Assembly (NCBI GenBank): GCA_023151185.1
Contig: JAKLJL010000004.1
Location: 11,586-75,585 of the forward strand
Reading direction: 5' to 3'
Length of the DNA: 64,000 nucleotides
Source: Bacteroidota bacterium
Lineage (GTDB): Bacteria > Bacteroidota > JABWAT01
Positions within the stretch are counted from its first letter, which is position 1. Each line of letters opens with the position of its first letter. The notes beneath the pieces are model-generated. The model did not search any database. It had not been told where the DNA came from and worked only from the letters and a program-made list of their open reading frames with translations. A program made the position numbers and the translations under genes. This document shows positions 1-9,077 of this stretch, one piece after another.

Positions 1-878
1 TGCATTCCCCGTTTGTAATTGGAATTGAAGGTCGTGCTTTTGGTTTCGGCAGGACCGATCAGCGTTACGTTATACCAGGTCGGTGAGGTTCTGGGGCTGC
101 TGGTTGAACCGGTTGCATCGTTGTCTGATTCAAATCCGTTCGATCCGGAAACATCTGCAATTTCCTTATCCCGGATGCTGAGCAGAAACTGAAGTTTCCC
201 GCTGAACCCGAAATCGGTGTCAAAATCATCATCCAGTCCCTGATAGGCGATCAGGTGTTTGGCATTGACCGTTCCGCCGAACCATTCGAAGGAGTCATCA
301 TTGGCCCAGGAAACCTGAACGTAGTCAATGGTGGTTCCCCGTCCGACACCGCCGAAGGTCAGTCCGTTGATTTCATTGTTCGGGGTGAAGGCAATCCCCG
401 CATATTCAATCCGGACATACTTCAGGACACCGCTGTTATCCTCCGGATCGCTTCCGCCGTAGCTGTCGCCGGGACCTTCGATTGAAGACGTTCCGCCGGC
501 AGGATTGATAGGGGCTTTACCCAGCAGGATAACACCACCCCAGTCACCACGGGCCGGTTCGACTGATGAACCCGGTTTGGCAAACTCTGAAGTGAAAACG
601 ATGGGGGCATATTCTGTTCCTTCTGCGATGACTTTTCCGCCCGGCTTCACGATGAATGAGCCCTGGGTGGCATTCTCACCATAGATAATGGTTCCCGGCT
701 GGATGGTTAACTCGCCGCCGGATTGCACCCGGACAAACCCTTTAAGAAGGTAGGATTTGTCTGACGTCCAGGTAACCTGGCCGGTGATATCGCCCGAAAC
801 TTCGACGATCTGGGGCTGAGCAAAGGCAGTGCCTGCCAGCAGCATCAGACCGGAAAGAACAGATTGCAGTTTTTTCAT
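1..878 (-). CDS. Secreted beta-helix-like surface protein, C-terminus beyond left edge
   Basis: The frame opens at an ATG at 878 and stays free of stops for about 292 codons to the window edge, so the gene is truncated by the window, not by mutation. AGGAG at 887-891 lies 8 nt before the ATG. The first 20 or so residues form a signal peptide ending in TAFA before a Gln. The mature part has GGELTIQPGTIIYG and GDWGGVILLGKAPIN, a style typical of secreted parallel beta-helix proteins of Bacteroidota and relatives that often end in a T9SS sorting domain; that end is not visible here. The gene starts 25 nt after the TonB receptor stop on the same strand, so the two are very likely co-transcribed, and the protein may be a surface partner of that receptor. 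No catalytic motif was recognised and the ligand is unknown. Confidence 0.8.
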   Translation of the reverse strand, partial: MKKLQSVLSGLMLLAGTAFAQPQIVEVSGDITGQVTWTSDKSYLLKGFVRVQSGGELTIQPGTIIYGENATQGSFIVKPGGKVIAEGTEYAPIVFTSEFAKPGSSVEPARGDWGGVILLGKAPINPAGGTSSIEGPGDSYGGSDPEDNSGVLKYVRIEYAGIAFTPNNEINGLTFGGVGRGTTIDYVQVSWANDDSFEWFGGTVNAKHLIAYQGLDDDFDTDFGFSGKLQFLLSIRDKEIADVSGSNGFESDNDATGSTSSPRTSPTWYNVTLIGPAETKSTTFNSNYKRGM

Positions 879-903
879 TTGGATGACTCCTGTTTGGTTA
901 ATC

Positions 904-3660
904 TCAGAACCGGTAAGAGATCCCAGCGGTAACCGTTCGGCCTTTGTTATACCGTTCAGCATCTTTATCCCCGACAGGAGATTTCTGAATCTGAACATAG
1001 TCTTCGGCCAAAAGATCTCTTATTCCAAGCTTCAGATCGAAGCTTTCTGCCAGCAGGATCCCGAAAGAAAGATCCACCTGGTTACGGGGCATTTCAATAA
1101 CATCGCCCAGCCCGGCAAAGCCGACTTTGGCAATTTTCTCGCCGACCCGGTTCCAGGAAACAGAACCCGAAATACCGTCGGTTGTGTTGTCATAGTATAA
1201 ACCGGCATTGAGCACATAGCTGGCCTGTCCCTGCAGCGGCCGGCTCGAAACCTGAAAGCCTGAACCGATTCCTTCAACTTTGGAGTCGATCAGAGACCCG
1301 TTTCCGACAAAGGAAAGGTCTGTCAGGAAATCAAATCCGAGGGTGAGTCCGATGTTTTTCCTGACTTCAAGCTCGGCGCCGAAGTTTTTGGCTTCAGTTG
1401 CGTTATCGAAGGTCCGGATGGGTTCAAAGGAAGAGGCCGATTTGTATACCTGCTCAATGGGGTTTTTAAACTGTTTGTAGAATAAACTAACGGCAATCAG
1501 TTCGCCTGGGCCGGTAAAAAACTCGGCCCGCAGGTCGTAGTTTGTAATGGCAGCTTCTTTCAGCGAAGGATTTCCCTCGACCAGTTCATTGGCCAGGAAG
1601 TCGAAGTACTGGAACGGTGCCAGTTCCCTGAATTCGGGACGGGCCAGAGTCCGGCTGGCAGCGGCCCTCAGGTTAATGTCCTCTGAAAGCAGGTAGGTCA
1701 GAGAAAGAGCCGGCAGAAAGTCCTGATAGTCAGAATTCAGATCAACCGGGTTGCCCAGAATATCGGTGGTTTTCATTTTCTGGGTTGAGCTTTCGTACCG
1801 CAGTCCGGTAACAACCTTCAGGTCTGAAAGCGGTTCAAACTCGGTCATGGCATAGACAGCAGTTACAGTCTGGCCGGCATCATAACTGTCTGAGGCTTTG
1901 GTATCTTCAGAGACGGCAATTCCCTTTGACGGATTCAGGTTAAAATATTTTTCCTGAAAAATGGTTTCGATGGTGCTGCTCAGGATCGAATCGGGAATTC
2001 CGGCAGTGTTTTTAAAAGCAAAGGAACGGGCATCGAACTGACGGTCTTTCCGGTCAATATTAAATCCGGCCTTCAGGTTCGGAAGGCTGGGGTTCTCAAA
2101 AAATTTCAGGGTTGCATTTGACCCGAAGCCCCGGCTTTTATCATCCAGACTTCCATAAAACCGGGACGGATAGGCATTGGTCATATCCAGGCGTTTTTTC
2201 CCTGCCGGATCAACCAGATCATCAAAATAAACGTACCGGCGCAGATCCGGTTCATTCCGGTTTGACTGGGCAAAATTCAGGTTCCAGTTCCAGTTCAGTC
2301 CGCTCAGAACCATGAAACTGTGGCTTCCCATTAACTGGCTCGACAGCAGGTCACGTGAAACATACCGCATCGCAGTAACTTCACGGCTTTGGTTTGAGGA
2401 AAAGTAATCACCTTCGTAAAAAGTTGACTCATCATCCGTATTGACGGAATACATATTTTTCAGGCTGATTTTGTTGGTCTGGTTAAATTTCCAGCTTGTG
2501 TTCAGCATGGCATTCCAGTTTACCGACCGGGTTGAGGTCATCCCGGTGTAATCATACCGAAGGCCTTCAAAGGTGTAAGCTGCCTTTTTGATCACATCAC
2601 GGTTTTCATAAGACTGCCCGTAGCTGGCCGAGGCATTGTACCCGATGATATGGTCTTCACCGAGTTCATACTTATTTCCCATGTTCAGCTTAAAACTGTT
2701 ATTGTTTAACGCTGTCTCCGATTCGGATCCCCAGTTATTGGCGAAAGATTTCGAAATGGCGGCCAGATCGGGAGTGGTGCGGTTCAGTTTGGCATCGGGC
2801 ACTTTAGACGGGAGGCTCCGGGTACCATCATCGAAGCCCAGATAATCAGTTTTTCCGCCCGAATAGGTTCTGAACTTTTTAAACGTGGTCATTGAATTGA
2901 AGCTTGAGGAATATCCGCCGTCAAGGATAAATTTATCCGGGAATTCAATGGTGCTGATTTCGACCAGACCGCCGCTGAAGTCTCCGGGTTTATCGGGAGT
3001 AAAGGATTTTGAGGTGATCATGTTTTCAACCAGACTGGCCGGGAACAGATCATAGGAAAAACTTCTTTTCTCCGGATCGGTACTGGGCAGACTGGCGCCG
3101 TTCAGAAGGGTGTTGTTATACCGTTCACTGACCCCCCGGATGTAGGCATACTTCCCGTCGGCAATGGTAACCCCGGTCATTTTCTTCAGAATTTCAGTTC
3201 CGTCTGAAGAATTGGTTTTCTTGATCATTTCAGCACTGAGTCCGTCAACGATATTGACCGAATTCTTCTGGATTTTCAGCAGGGAAGCCTCGGTGTTTTT
3301 CAGAGCTTCTGCCGTAACCACCACTTCCTCGATTTCGGTAAAGGCCGGCTCGAGAGACAGCGACAGGGTGACGGGTTTATCTGCAGAGATCAGCACATTG
3401 CTGACCGTCATGGTTTTGTAGGAGATGTAGGAGACGGTAACTGAATACGTTCCGGCCGGAATGTTTTTAATGGTATATTTCCCATCCAGATCCGTGGAGG
3501 CACCCAGTGTGGTTCCGGTGATCAGGATATTGGCCCCGATCAGCGGGTCATTGTTTGAATTGTCGGTAATAGTCCCGCGCAGGGTTCCTTTTCCCTGGGC
3601 AAGAGCTCCTGCAGCAAGCAGGAAGACAGAAAGAATCAGAAACAGTCTGGTTTTTAACAT
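904..3660 (-). CDS. TonB-dependent outer-membrane receptor with carboxypeptidase-like N-domain
   Basis: A 918-residue outer-membrane receptor that would import a ligand using TonB-ExbBD energy. Residues 1-21 are a signal peptide ending GALA-Q. Residues about 26-110 form a carboxypeptidase-regulatory-like beta-sandwich (GTLRGTITD, NDPLIGANI, DLDGKYTIKNIPAGTY). Next comes EEVVVTAEAL, a TonB-box-like stretch, then a plug domain (GVTIADGKYAYIRGVSERY, STDPEKRSFSYDLFPASL). The remainder is a long beta-barrel that ends in a terminal Phe (GISYRF), as expected for BAM recognition. AGGGA precedes the ATG. The lead gene of a two-gene operon with the downstream beta-helix protein. No SusD partner is adjacent, so this is not a standard SusCD pair. 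The substrate cannot be read from the sequence. Confidence 0.93.
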   Translation of the reverse strand: MLKTRLFLILSVFLLAAGALAQGKGTLRGTITDNSNNDPLIGANILITGTTLGASTDLDGKYTIKNIPAGTYSVTVSYISYKTMTVSNVLISADKPVTLSLSLEPAFTEIEEVVVTAEALKNTEASLLKIQKNSVNIVDGLSAEMIKKTNSSDGTEILKKMTGVTIADGKYAYIRGVSERYNNTLLNGASLPSTDPEKRSFSYDLFPASLVENMITSKSFTPDKPGDFSGGLVEISTIEFPDKFILDGGYSSSFNSMTTFKKFRTYSGGKTDYLGFDDGTRSLPSKVPDAKLNRTTPDLAAISKSFANNWGSESETALNNNSFKLNMGNKYELGEDHIIGYNASASYGQSYENRDVIKKAAYTFEGLRYDYTGMTSTRSVNWNAMLNTSWKFNQTNKISLKNMYSVNTDDESTFYEGDYFSSNQSREVTAMRYVSRDLLSSQLMGSHSFMVLSGLNWNWNLNFAQSNRNEPDLRRYVYFDDLVDPAGKKRLDMTNAYPSRFYGSLDDKSRGFGSNATLKFFENPSLPNLKAGFNIDRKDRQFDARSFAFKNTAGIPDSILSSTIETIFQEKYFNLNPSKGIAVSEDTKASDSYDAGQTVTAVYAMTEFEPLSDLKVVTGLRYESSTQKMKTTDILGNPVDLNSDYQDFLPALSLTYLLSEDINLRAAASRTLARPEFRELAPFQYFDFLANELVEGNPSLKEAAITNYDLRAEFFTGPGELIAVSLFYKQFKNPIEQVYKSASSFEPIRTFDNATEAKNFGAELEVRKNIGLTLGFDFLTDLSFVGNGSLIDSKVEGIGSGFQVSSRPLQGQASYVLNAGLYYDNTTDGISGSVSWNRVGEKIAKVGFAGLGDVIEMPRNQVDLSFGILLAESFDLKLGIRDLLAEDYVQIQKSPVGDKDAERYNKGRTVTAGISYRF

Positions 3661-3690
3661 GAATTTCCCTTAGTTTACACACACAACACA

Positions 3691-3725
3691 TGACTTCCCC
3701 TCTATCGAAGTCAGGTGCAAAGGTC
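3691..3725 (-). promoter_or_regulatory. Candidate promoter and leader inverted repeat of the TonB receptor
   Basis: TGACTTC (3691-3697) and GAAGTCA (3707-3713) are a perfect 7-bp inverted repeat with a 9-nt spacer. Just upstream for minus-strand transcription is GACCTTTG (complement of 3718-3725), 7 of 8 to the Bacteroidota TAnnTTTG box. With the usual start about 7 nt downstream, the repeat would cover the transcription start and early leader, so it could be an operator or an RNA hairpin. I see no convincing TTG at -33. Function is inferred only from position. Confidence 0.35.
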
Positions 3726-3766
3726 CGGAAGTCAATTAATCTGAACGTGAAGGCGGGATTACCATT

Positions 3767-3793
3767 TTGTGAACAATGCCCGGTTTGTTAACA
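3767..3793. promoter_or_regulatory. Two phased TTGTnAACA motifs between divergent genes
   Basis: TTGTGAACAA (3767-3776) and TTGTTAACA (3785-3793) are near-palindromic, share TTGTnAACA, and start 18 bp apart in the divergent gap between the TonB receptor and arfB. Repeats on about two helical turns are compatible with a dimeric regulator binding one face of the DNA. No regulator family is implied by the sequence and nothing else supports the call. Confidence 0.22.
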
Positions 3794-3832
3794 CTGGCAT
3801 AACAATCCGCCAGACTGCAGGGCCTTTGCCAT

Positions 3833-3863
3833 TTTGAATTTTCGGCCTAATTGGGTACCTTTC
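3833..3863 (+). promoter_or_regulatory. Bacteroidota-type promoter of the arfB operon
   Basis: TTTG at 3833-3836 and TACCTTTC at 3856-3863 (7 of 8 to TAnnTTTG) are separated by 19 nt, a good fit to the housekeeping promoter of Bacteroidota. Transcription would start about 7 nt downstream, near 3870, only one or two bases before the arfB ATG at 3872. The first message may therefore be leaderless or nearly so, in line with the absence of a ribosome-binding site in front of that ATG. Confidence 0.5.
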
Positions 3864-3871
3864 GGGTTTAA

Positions 3872-4297
3872 ATGCGGCTTTCAGAACAGATCCAAAACCA
3901 GATTGAACGGGAACTGACCGTTACCACCAGCCGGTCGCAGGGGGCAGGCGGTCAGAATGTGAACAAGGTTGAAACCCGGGTGACCCTTTCCTGGAACCCG
4001 GCAGAAAGTTCAGCCTTTTCAGCCGATCAGAAAGAGAAACTTTCAGCCCGGATGAAGGTACGGCTGACTGCAGAGGGAATTCTGATGATTTCGTCGCAGC
4101 GGCACCGGTCCCAGATTCAAAACCGGGATGAAGCCCGCAGACGGCTTTTTCATCTGATTGAAAAAGCCCTTCAGCCAGAAAAGCCACGGATTGCTACCGC
4201 ACCGACGGCAGCCTCGGATGCCCGCAGGCTGAAATCCAAACGGAAACAGTCAGAGATCAAAAAAAACCGCCGGTTACCGCCCCGGTCTGATGAGTAG
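3872..4297 (+). CDS. arfB: Peptidyl-tRNA hydrolase ArfB, ribosome rescue factor
   Basis: A 141-residue release-factor-like protein that would hydrolyse peptidyl-tRNA on ribosomes stalled at the end of non-stop messages. GGQ at residues 26-28, inside SQGAGGQNVNK, is the catalytic motif of class-I release factors and ArfB/YaeJ/ICT1. Codon-recognition domains of true release factors are missing. The C-terminal 30 residues are Lys/Arg-rich (RRLKSKRKQSEIKKNRR), the tail that in ArfB enters the empty mRNA channel. Length matches the family (about 140). First gene of a long plus-strand operon; no Shine-Dalgarno is visible and the predicted transcript starts almost at the ATG. The next gene starts 14 nt after its stop. 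Confidence 0.95.
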   Translation: MRLSEQIQNQIERELTVTTSRSQGAGGQNVNKVETRVTLSWNPAESSAFSADQKEKLSARMKVRLTAEGILMISSQRHRSQIQNRDEARRRLFHLIEKALQPEKPRIATAPTAASDARRLKSKRKQSEIKKNRRLPPRSDE

Positions 4298-4310
4298 GGA
4301 GATACAGTCC

Positions 4311-4757
4311 ATGAACCAGTCACATCTGCAGGTTCTCAGAGGAGATCACGAACATTGTCTGGCCCTTGTCGAGGTTCTGAAGTATGCCCGTGAAGAAAAA
4401 GACCTTTCACGCCATATCGAAAAAGTTCAGAATTTCCTGATGAAATGGCAGGATGATCTTGATCAGCATTTTAAAAAAGAGGAATCAGTTCTTCTGCCTG
4501 TTTATGCCCGGTTCGCTGCCATCGATGATCCTGATTTTATCCTGATGTTTTTCCAGCATGTCGAGATCAGAAAAACGGTCTTTCAGCTCAGTGAACGGAT
4601 CGAAGCCGGGCAGCGGGCTGATGATCTGGTGGCCGACCTGGTTCAGCAGATGATGGACCATGTCGAACATGAAGAAACGATTCTTCTTCCCAAAATGGAA
4701 GCCACCATTCCGGAAGATAAACTGCGGTTTATTGCTGAAAACATGAGAAAATGGTGA
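4311..4757 (+). CDS. Hemerythrin-like HHE-domain protein
   Basis: A 148-residue four-helix-bundle protein of the hemerythrin/HHE cation-binding type, which holds a di-iron centre and may sense or buffer oxygen, NO or iron. Candidate ligands in order are H13/H15, H53-x3-E57 (QHFKKEE), H83 (QHVE), and H117 with H120-E121 (DHVEHEE). An in-frame ATG at 4290 would overlap arfB, but AGGGAG at 4296-4301 sits 9 nt before the ATG at 4311, so I start there. There is no extra domain and no signal peptide, so it is cytosolic. It lies 22 nt before a flavin/iron-sulfur dehydrogenase, a setting that suggests a redox or oxidative-stress role. A specific function (for instance RIC-type repair) is not supported. 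Confidence 0.85.
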   Translation: MNQSHLQVLRGDHEHCLALVEVLKYAREEKDLSRHIEKVQNFLMKWQDDLDQHFKKEESVLLPVYARFAAIDDPDFILMFFQHVEIRKTVFQLSERIEAGQRADDLVADLVQQMMDHVEHEETILLPKMEATIPEDKLRFIAENMRKW

Positions 4758-4779
4758 CCTTCCCGGGTCTCCCTCTGCC

Positions 4780-7527
4780 ATGTGGCTGAACGATATCCGA
4801 AACTCCTTCCCCCGGAACCGCTGGTCCAACCGGCTTTCTGACCGGATTGCCCTGTCTCACGATGCCGGTTTTTATTCCCTGATTCCTAAAGTCATTGTCC
4901 ATCCTGAAACGACGGATGATCTCGTACGGCTTTTCCAAATAGCCGGGACCCACAGCCTGCCGGTTACGATCCGTGCGGCGGGAACCAGCCTTTCGGGTCA
5001 GGCTTCCGGCACCGGAATTCTTGCTGATATTTCAGGCGGGTGGAAATCGGTAACCTACCATTCTGACACCCGGACGGTTACGGTCGGACCCGGTGTCATT
5101 GCACATCATGTTAATCTGAAGCTGAAACCTTTCGGACGGAAAATCGGTCCGGATCCAGCTTCGGCTCAGGCGGCCATGATGGGAGGCGTTCTGGCCAACA
5201 ATGCCTCGGGAATGTGCTGCGGTGTAGCTCATAATTCCTACCATTCTCTGGTCCGGTTAAAGGCTGTTCTGCCGGATGGGTTCCGGTTTGATTCGGATTC
5301 TGACGCCTTTCATCCGGTATTCCCGGCCCTGCTGGACATTCAGAACAGGATTTTGGCAGACCCGGTTCTTGTTGATAAAATCCGGCAAAGCTTTCTTCTT
5401 AAAAACACTTTGGGATACAGCCTGAATGCCTTTCTCGATGCCCGGCGCCCGCAGGATATTCTGGCCCGGTTATTCATTGGCTCGGAGGGTACTTTGGGAT
5501 TCATATCCGAAGCAACCCTGAAAACCCTTCCTGACCTTCCTGAAAAACTGACGGCCCTGCTTCTTTTTCCTGATCCGGCTACCGCCTGCAGGCAGATCGG
5601 ACTTCTGACTGATCTGGGCGCGGCGGCTGTTGAACTGATGGATTACAGATCCCTTTGCTGCATCCGGCCCTTTTCCGGTTCCTTCCGGGATCTGCTTTCT
5701 GACCTCCCGGCCGGAACAACGGCCCTGCTGACCGAGTGGGAGGTTGGTTCACCGGAAGAGTTGAACAGACTGAACGAAAAAATCCGGGCAGCACTGAAAA
5801 AACTGCCGGTTAGCCGGGAGGCCGTTTTGGTTACTTTCCCTGATGACCGGGCGGAACTCTGGAAACTGCGCAAAGGGTTGTTTCCCACAGTCGGATCTGC
5901 CCGCAGAAAAGGAACAACCGTCATTATCGAGGACGTGGCTGTTCCGGTGGACCGCCTTGCCGAGGCCGTTGAAGATCTGGAAAAGCTGTTCCAGACCTAT
6001 TCCTATTCAGAGGCCATTCAGTTCGGGCACGCCAAAGATGGAAACCTTCATTTCGTAATTACCCAGAGTTTCAGCTCTTCTGAGGAAACAGACCGGTACC
6101 GGCGTCTGATGGACGATGTTACCCGGCTGGTTTCCCGAAAATTCGGCGGTTCTCTGAAGGCCGAACATGGCACCGGCAGAAACATGGCCCCTTTTCTGGA
6201 ACTGGCCTGGGGTCCTGAAGCTGCCGGAATCATGAGGGAGATCAAGAAGTTGCTCGACCCGGCCGGAATTCTCAATCCGGATGTTCTGATCAGTTCAGAT
6301 CCTGAAATTCACCTCAAAAACCTGAAGCAGCTTCCCGAAACGGATCCCGAGACCGATGCCTGTATGGAATGCGGATTTTGTGAACCGGTCTGTCCTAGCC
6401 GGAATCTGACTCTTACCCCCCGTCAGAGAATTGTCATTCGCCGGTTTACGAAGCAGTTGCCCGAAGCAGATGCCGGTGAACTGACCGAAGACTTTGTCTA
6501 CGGCGGAATTGAAACCTGTGCCGCTGACGGGCTATGTGCAGTCGCCTGCCCGGTCGGGATTGATACAGGAAAACTCATGAAACGGCTCAGGACTGAAGCA
6601 GCCTCCGGTCCAGCTCAGAAAGCCACCGGACTTCTGGCCCGAAACTTTAAACTGGCAGAAACCGGTACACAGGCTGCTGCTGCCGCCCGTCCCTTTGTTA
6701 ATCTGGTCGCTGAAGCAGTCAATTTTTACCGGCCGGGAAGCCTTCCGAAATTACCGGTTAACCTGAAACCGGCCGTAAAACTGCCGGCAGAAACCCGGGA
6801 TGATGCCGATGCCGTTTACTTTCAGTCCTGTATTTCCAGAACTATGGGGGGGTATCCGGATGAAAAATCACTCGGCGGGATAATCGAAGAAGTGTGTTTG
6901 CGTGCCGGGGTCATTCTCTCGGTTCCGGACACCCGGGGCTCGTGCTGCGGAACGCCCTTTTCCTCTAAGGGTTACCCGGATGCGGCATCAGCCGTTTTTG
7001 CAGAAACCATTAACCGGCTGTACCATTTTACCCATTCCGGGAAAATCCCGGTTCTGGTGGATACAAGTCCCTGCACCCAGACTTTCCTGAACCCCGGTTT
7101 CCCCATGAGTCCGGAAACAGAGAACCAATACACCTGCCTGACTTTTCTGGATTCGGTCACCTTTCTTGCCCGGACCGTTTTACCCCGGCTTACTGTTTTC
7201 CGGAAGGTTGAATCGGCCTGGTTTCACCCGGCCTGCTCGGTGGTGAAAGCCGGTTTGCTGCCCGATTTAATTGCCATTGCCGGACAGACCTGCCACGACG
7301 GCCGGTTTCCTGAACCTTCTGGATGCTGCGGGATGGCAGGCGACCGGGGGTTATGGCATCCCGAACTCCCCGAAAATGCAATGGAAAAAGAAATTGCCCA
7401 GTTTAAAGAAAATCCGGCAGCCCGGTATTTTAGCTCCTCCCGGACTTGTGAATCCGGACTGGATCATCACTCCGGATTTCCATTCCGTTCTCTCTGGCAT
7501 CTGGCAGATGAGGTCAGCAGGCCATGA
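4780..7527 (+). CDS. FAD-linked oxidase fused to Fe-S oxidoreductase (D-lactate dehydrogenase type)
   Basis: A 915-residue fusion. Residues about 35-510 are a PCMH-type FAD domain with the GlcD/D-lactate dehydrogenase C-domain (AAGTSLSGQ for FAD binding, FIGSEGTLGF, AEHGTGRN). Two 4Fe-4S motifs follow, CMECGFCEPVCP from residue 528 and CAADGLCAVACP from residue 580. The C-terminal third carries cysteine-rich CCG-type repeats (GSCCGTPFSSKG, SGCCGMAGD) like GlpC/LldE/heterodisulfide reductase subunits. Such proteins oxidise D-2-hydroxyacids (D-lactate, glycolate, 2-hydroxyglutarate) and pass electrons to the respiratory chain at the membrane surface. All cofactor motifs look intact. The substrate is not decided by sequence; D-lactate is the commonest for this length. 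Its TGA overlaps the next ATG. Confidence 0.9.
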   Translation: MWLNDIRNSFPRNRWSNRLSDRIALSHDAGFYSLIPKVIVHPETTDDLVRLFQIAGTHSLPVTIRAAGTSLSGQASGTGILADISGGWKSVTYHSDTRTVTVGPGVIAHHVNLKLKPFGRKIGPDPASAQAAMMGGVLANNASGMCCGVAHNSYHSLVRLKAVLPDGFRFDSDSDAFHPVFPALLDIQNRILADPVLVDKIRQSFLLKNTLGYSLNAFLDARRPQDILARLFIGSEGTLGFISEATLKTLPDLPEKLTALLLFPDPATACRQIGLLTDLGAAAVELMDYRSLCCIRPFSGSFRDLLSDLPAGTTALLTEWEVGSPEELNRLNEKIRAALKKLPVSREAVLVTFPDDRAELWKLRKGLFPTVGSARRKGTTVIIEDVAVPVDRLAEAVEDLEKLFQTYSYSEAIQFGHAKDGNLHFVITQSFSSSEETDRYRRLMDDVTRLVSRKFGGSLKAEHGTGRNMAPFLELAWGPEAAGIMREIKKLLDPAGILNPDVLISSDPEIHLKNLKQLPETDPETDACMECGFCEPVCPSRNLTLTPRQRIVIRRFTKQLPEADAGELTEDFVYGGIETCAADGLCAVACPVGIDTGKLMKRLRTEAASGPAQKATGLLARNFKLAETGTQAAAAARPFVNLVAEAVNFYRPGSLPKLPVNLKPAVKLPAETRDDADAVYFQSCISRTMGGYPDEKSLGGIIEEVCLRAGVILSVPDTRGSCCGTPFSSKGYPDAASAVFAETINRLYHFTHSGKIPVLVDTSPCTQTFLNPGFPMSPETENQYTCLTFLDSVTFLARTVLPRLTVFRKVESAWFHPACSVVKAGLLPDLIAIAGQTCHDGRFPEPSGCCGMAGDRGLWHPELPENAMEKEIAQFKENPAARYFSSSRTCESGLDHHSGFPFRSLWHLADEVSRP

Positions 7528-9077
7528 GTAAATCCCGTCTTTCCAGGCTGAGCCTCTCGGTTCAGACCAATTTTCTGACACAGGGCCTCACCATGATTCT
7601 GGCAGTTGCTGCCCTTCCTGTCTACATTCAGGGTCTGGGTGAAGCCGGTTACGGAATCTATTCTTTTCTTCTGATCTTAATCGGCTACCTGTCTTTTCTG
7701 GATCTCGGGCTGAATGCAGGCGCCGTTCGGTTTGTCGCCGAAGCAGTGGCAGCCGGCGACCGTGAAAAAGTCAGGAAAGTGATCGGGACCATCAGCCGGG
7801 TGTACCTGTTTACGGCCGGCGCAGGATCTCTGACTCTGTTTCTGGGTTCCGGTTTCATTGCCCGGCATTTCCTCAATGAAATACCCGAAGACCTGATCCC
7901 GGAAGCAATCTGGTTCTTCCGGTTGGGGGCCATGGCCTTTTTCCTGAACCTCTACAGCATTTTCCTTGGCGGACTTCAGACGGCCGTGCAGAAACAGTAT
8001 CTCTCCAACTCCATCCGGTTTACCGGCGACAGCCTCAGACTTCTGTCCGGTATGGTTCTGATTCTTTCGGGATACGGACTGGTGCCGGTAATTTTGTCCA
8101 ACATTTTTATTAATCTTGCCGTGGTGATCCTGCTGCTGAAATCCGCAAAAAAGGAACTCGGCCGGTTTTCCTTGTTCCGTCCTTTCGACCGGACTGTTCT
8201 CACCGAAATTTTTTCCTATTCGGGTGTGGTTCTTGCCGGAACTCTGGTTGCCCTTGCCGGAACTCAGGCAAACCAGATCCTGATCGGCTATCTGCTTCCC
8301 GTCGCCATGATTGCATTTTACTCAGGAGCCTACGACACCACAACCAAACTGTATTTCATCCCTAAAAACCTCTCTACACCACTGTTTCCGCTTTGGCTTG
8401 AAATGAAAACCCGGGGTGAGATCGGGAAAATTGAACTTTTGCTCTTCAGGGCTCTGAAATTCATTGGTCTGGCCGTCATTCTCCTTCTGGTACCGCTGGC
8501 ACTGGGAACCAGGAGTCTGCTAACGGTCTGGATCGGTTCTTCATTCTCTGATGGGGCTTCCCTTACCTTCCTACTGCTCCTGCCCGGAATTCTGGTCAGT
8601 TCTCTCGGGTATATTTTCATCCCGCTGGCCTATGTTTTTGACCTTCAGAAAAAGGCCCTTGTCTTCCAGTCGGTTCAGGCGGTTCTGAATGTGGTGCTTT
8701 GTCTCCTGCTGATTCCGGTTTATGGGGTAGCCGGTGCCGCTGCTGCCTTTTCCCTGACGCAGATTCTGACCGTTCCGGTGATGGGATGGGTCCTCATCCG
8801 GGAATCTGTCAGCCTCGGGCAACTCCCGGTTTTTCTGACCGATTTTCTGAAGATTTCTGTGGCTGGACTGGTTTCAGCCGGGGTGTTTATAGTGATGGGG
8901 AATTTTTCCCTATCCGGTTGGCCAGAGGTTATTTTCCGGTTTTCAACTGCATTGGCCGTTTCGGGAGTGTTTTCTTACTTTTTTGTCCTGGATGCTACAG
9001 ACCGGCAGTTTATCAGCCGGTACACACCGCTCAGGCTTCCGGGCGGATCAAAACCAGCCGGGGAGAATCCTGAATGA
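7524..9077 (+). CDS. Wzx-like polysaccharide flippase (MOP superfamily)
   Basis: A 517-residue integral membrane protein with about 12-14 hydrophobic segments and a Wzx/RfbX-like N-terminus (QTNFLTQGLTMILAVAALP, LGEAGYGIYSFLL, DLGLNAGAVRFVAE). Members of the multidrug/oligosaccharide-lipid/polysaccharide (MOP) exporters move lipid-linked sugar units across the inner membrane. It starts on the ATGA overlap with the dehydrogenase stop and ends on an ATGA overlap with a glycosyltransferase, so translation is probably coupled. The glycosyltransferases next door support an O-antigen, capsule or exopolysaccharide unit as substrate. The C-terminus is a short hydrophilic Pro/Gly-rich tail. The polymerase (Wzy) and the initiating sugar-phosphate transferase are not in this window. 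Confidence 0.88.
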   Translation: MSKSRLSRLSLSVQTNFLTQGLTMILAVAALPVYIQGLGEAGYGIYSFLLILIGYLSFLDLGLNAGAVRFVAEAVAAGDREKVRKVIGTISRVYLFTAGAGSLTLFLGSGFIARHFLNEIPEDLIPEAIWFFRLGAMAFFLNLYSIFLGGLQTAVQKQYLSNSIRFTGDSLRLLSGMVLILSGYGLVPVILSNIFINLAVVILLLKSAKKELGRFSLFRPFDRTVLTEIFSYSGVVLAGTLVALAGTQANQILIGYLLPVAMIAFYSGAYDTTTKLYFIPKNLSTPLFPLWLEMKTRGEIGKIELLLFRALKFIGLAVILLLVPLALGTRSLLTVWIGSSFSDGASLTFLLLLPGILVSSLGYIFIPLAYVFDLQKKALVFQSVQAVLNVVLCLLLIPVYGVAGAAAAFSLTQILTVPVMGWVLIRESVSLGQLPVFLTDFLKISVAGLVSAGVFIVMGNFSLSGWPEVIFRFSTALAVSGVFSYFFVLDATDRQFISRYTPLRLPGGSKPAGENPE

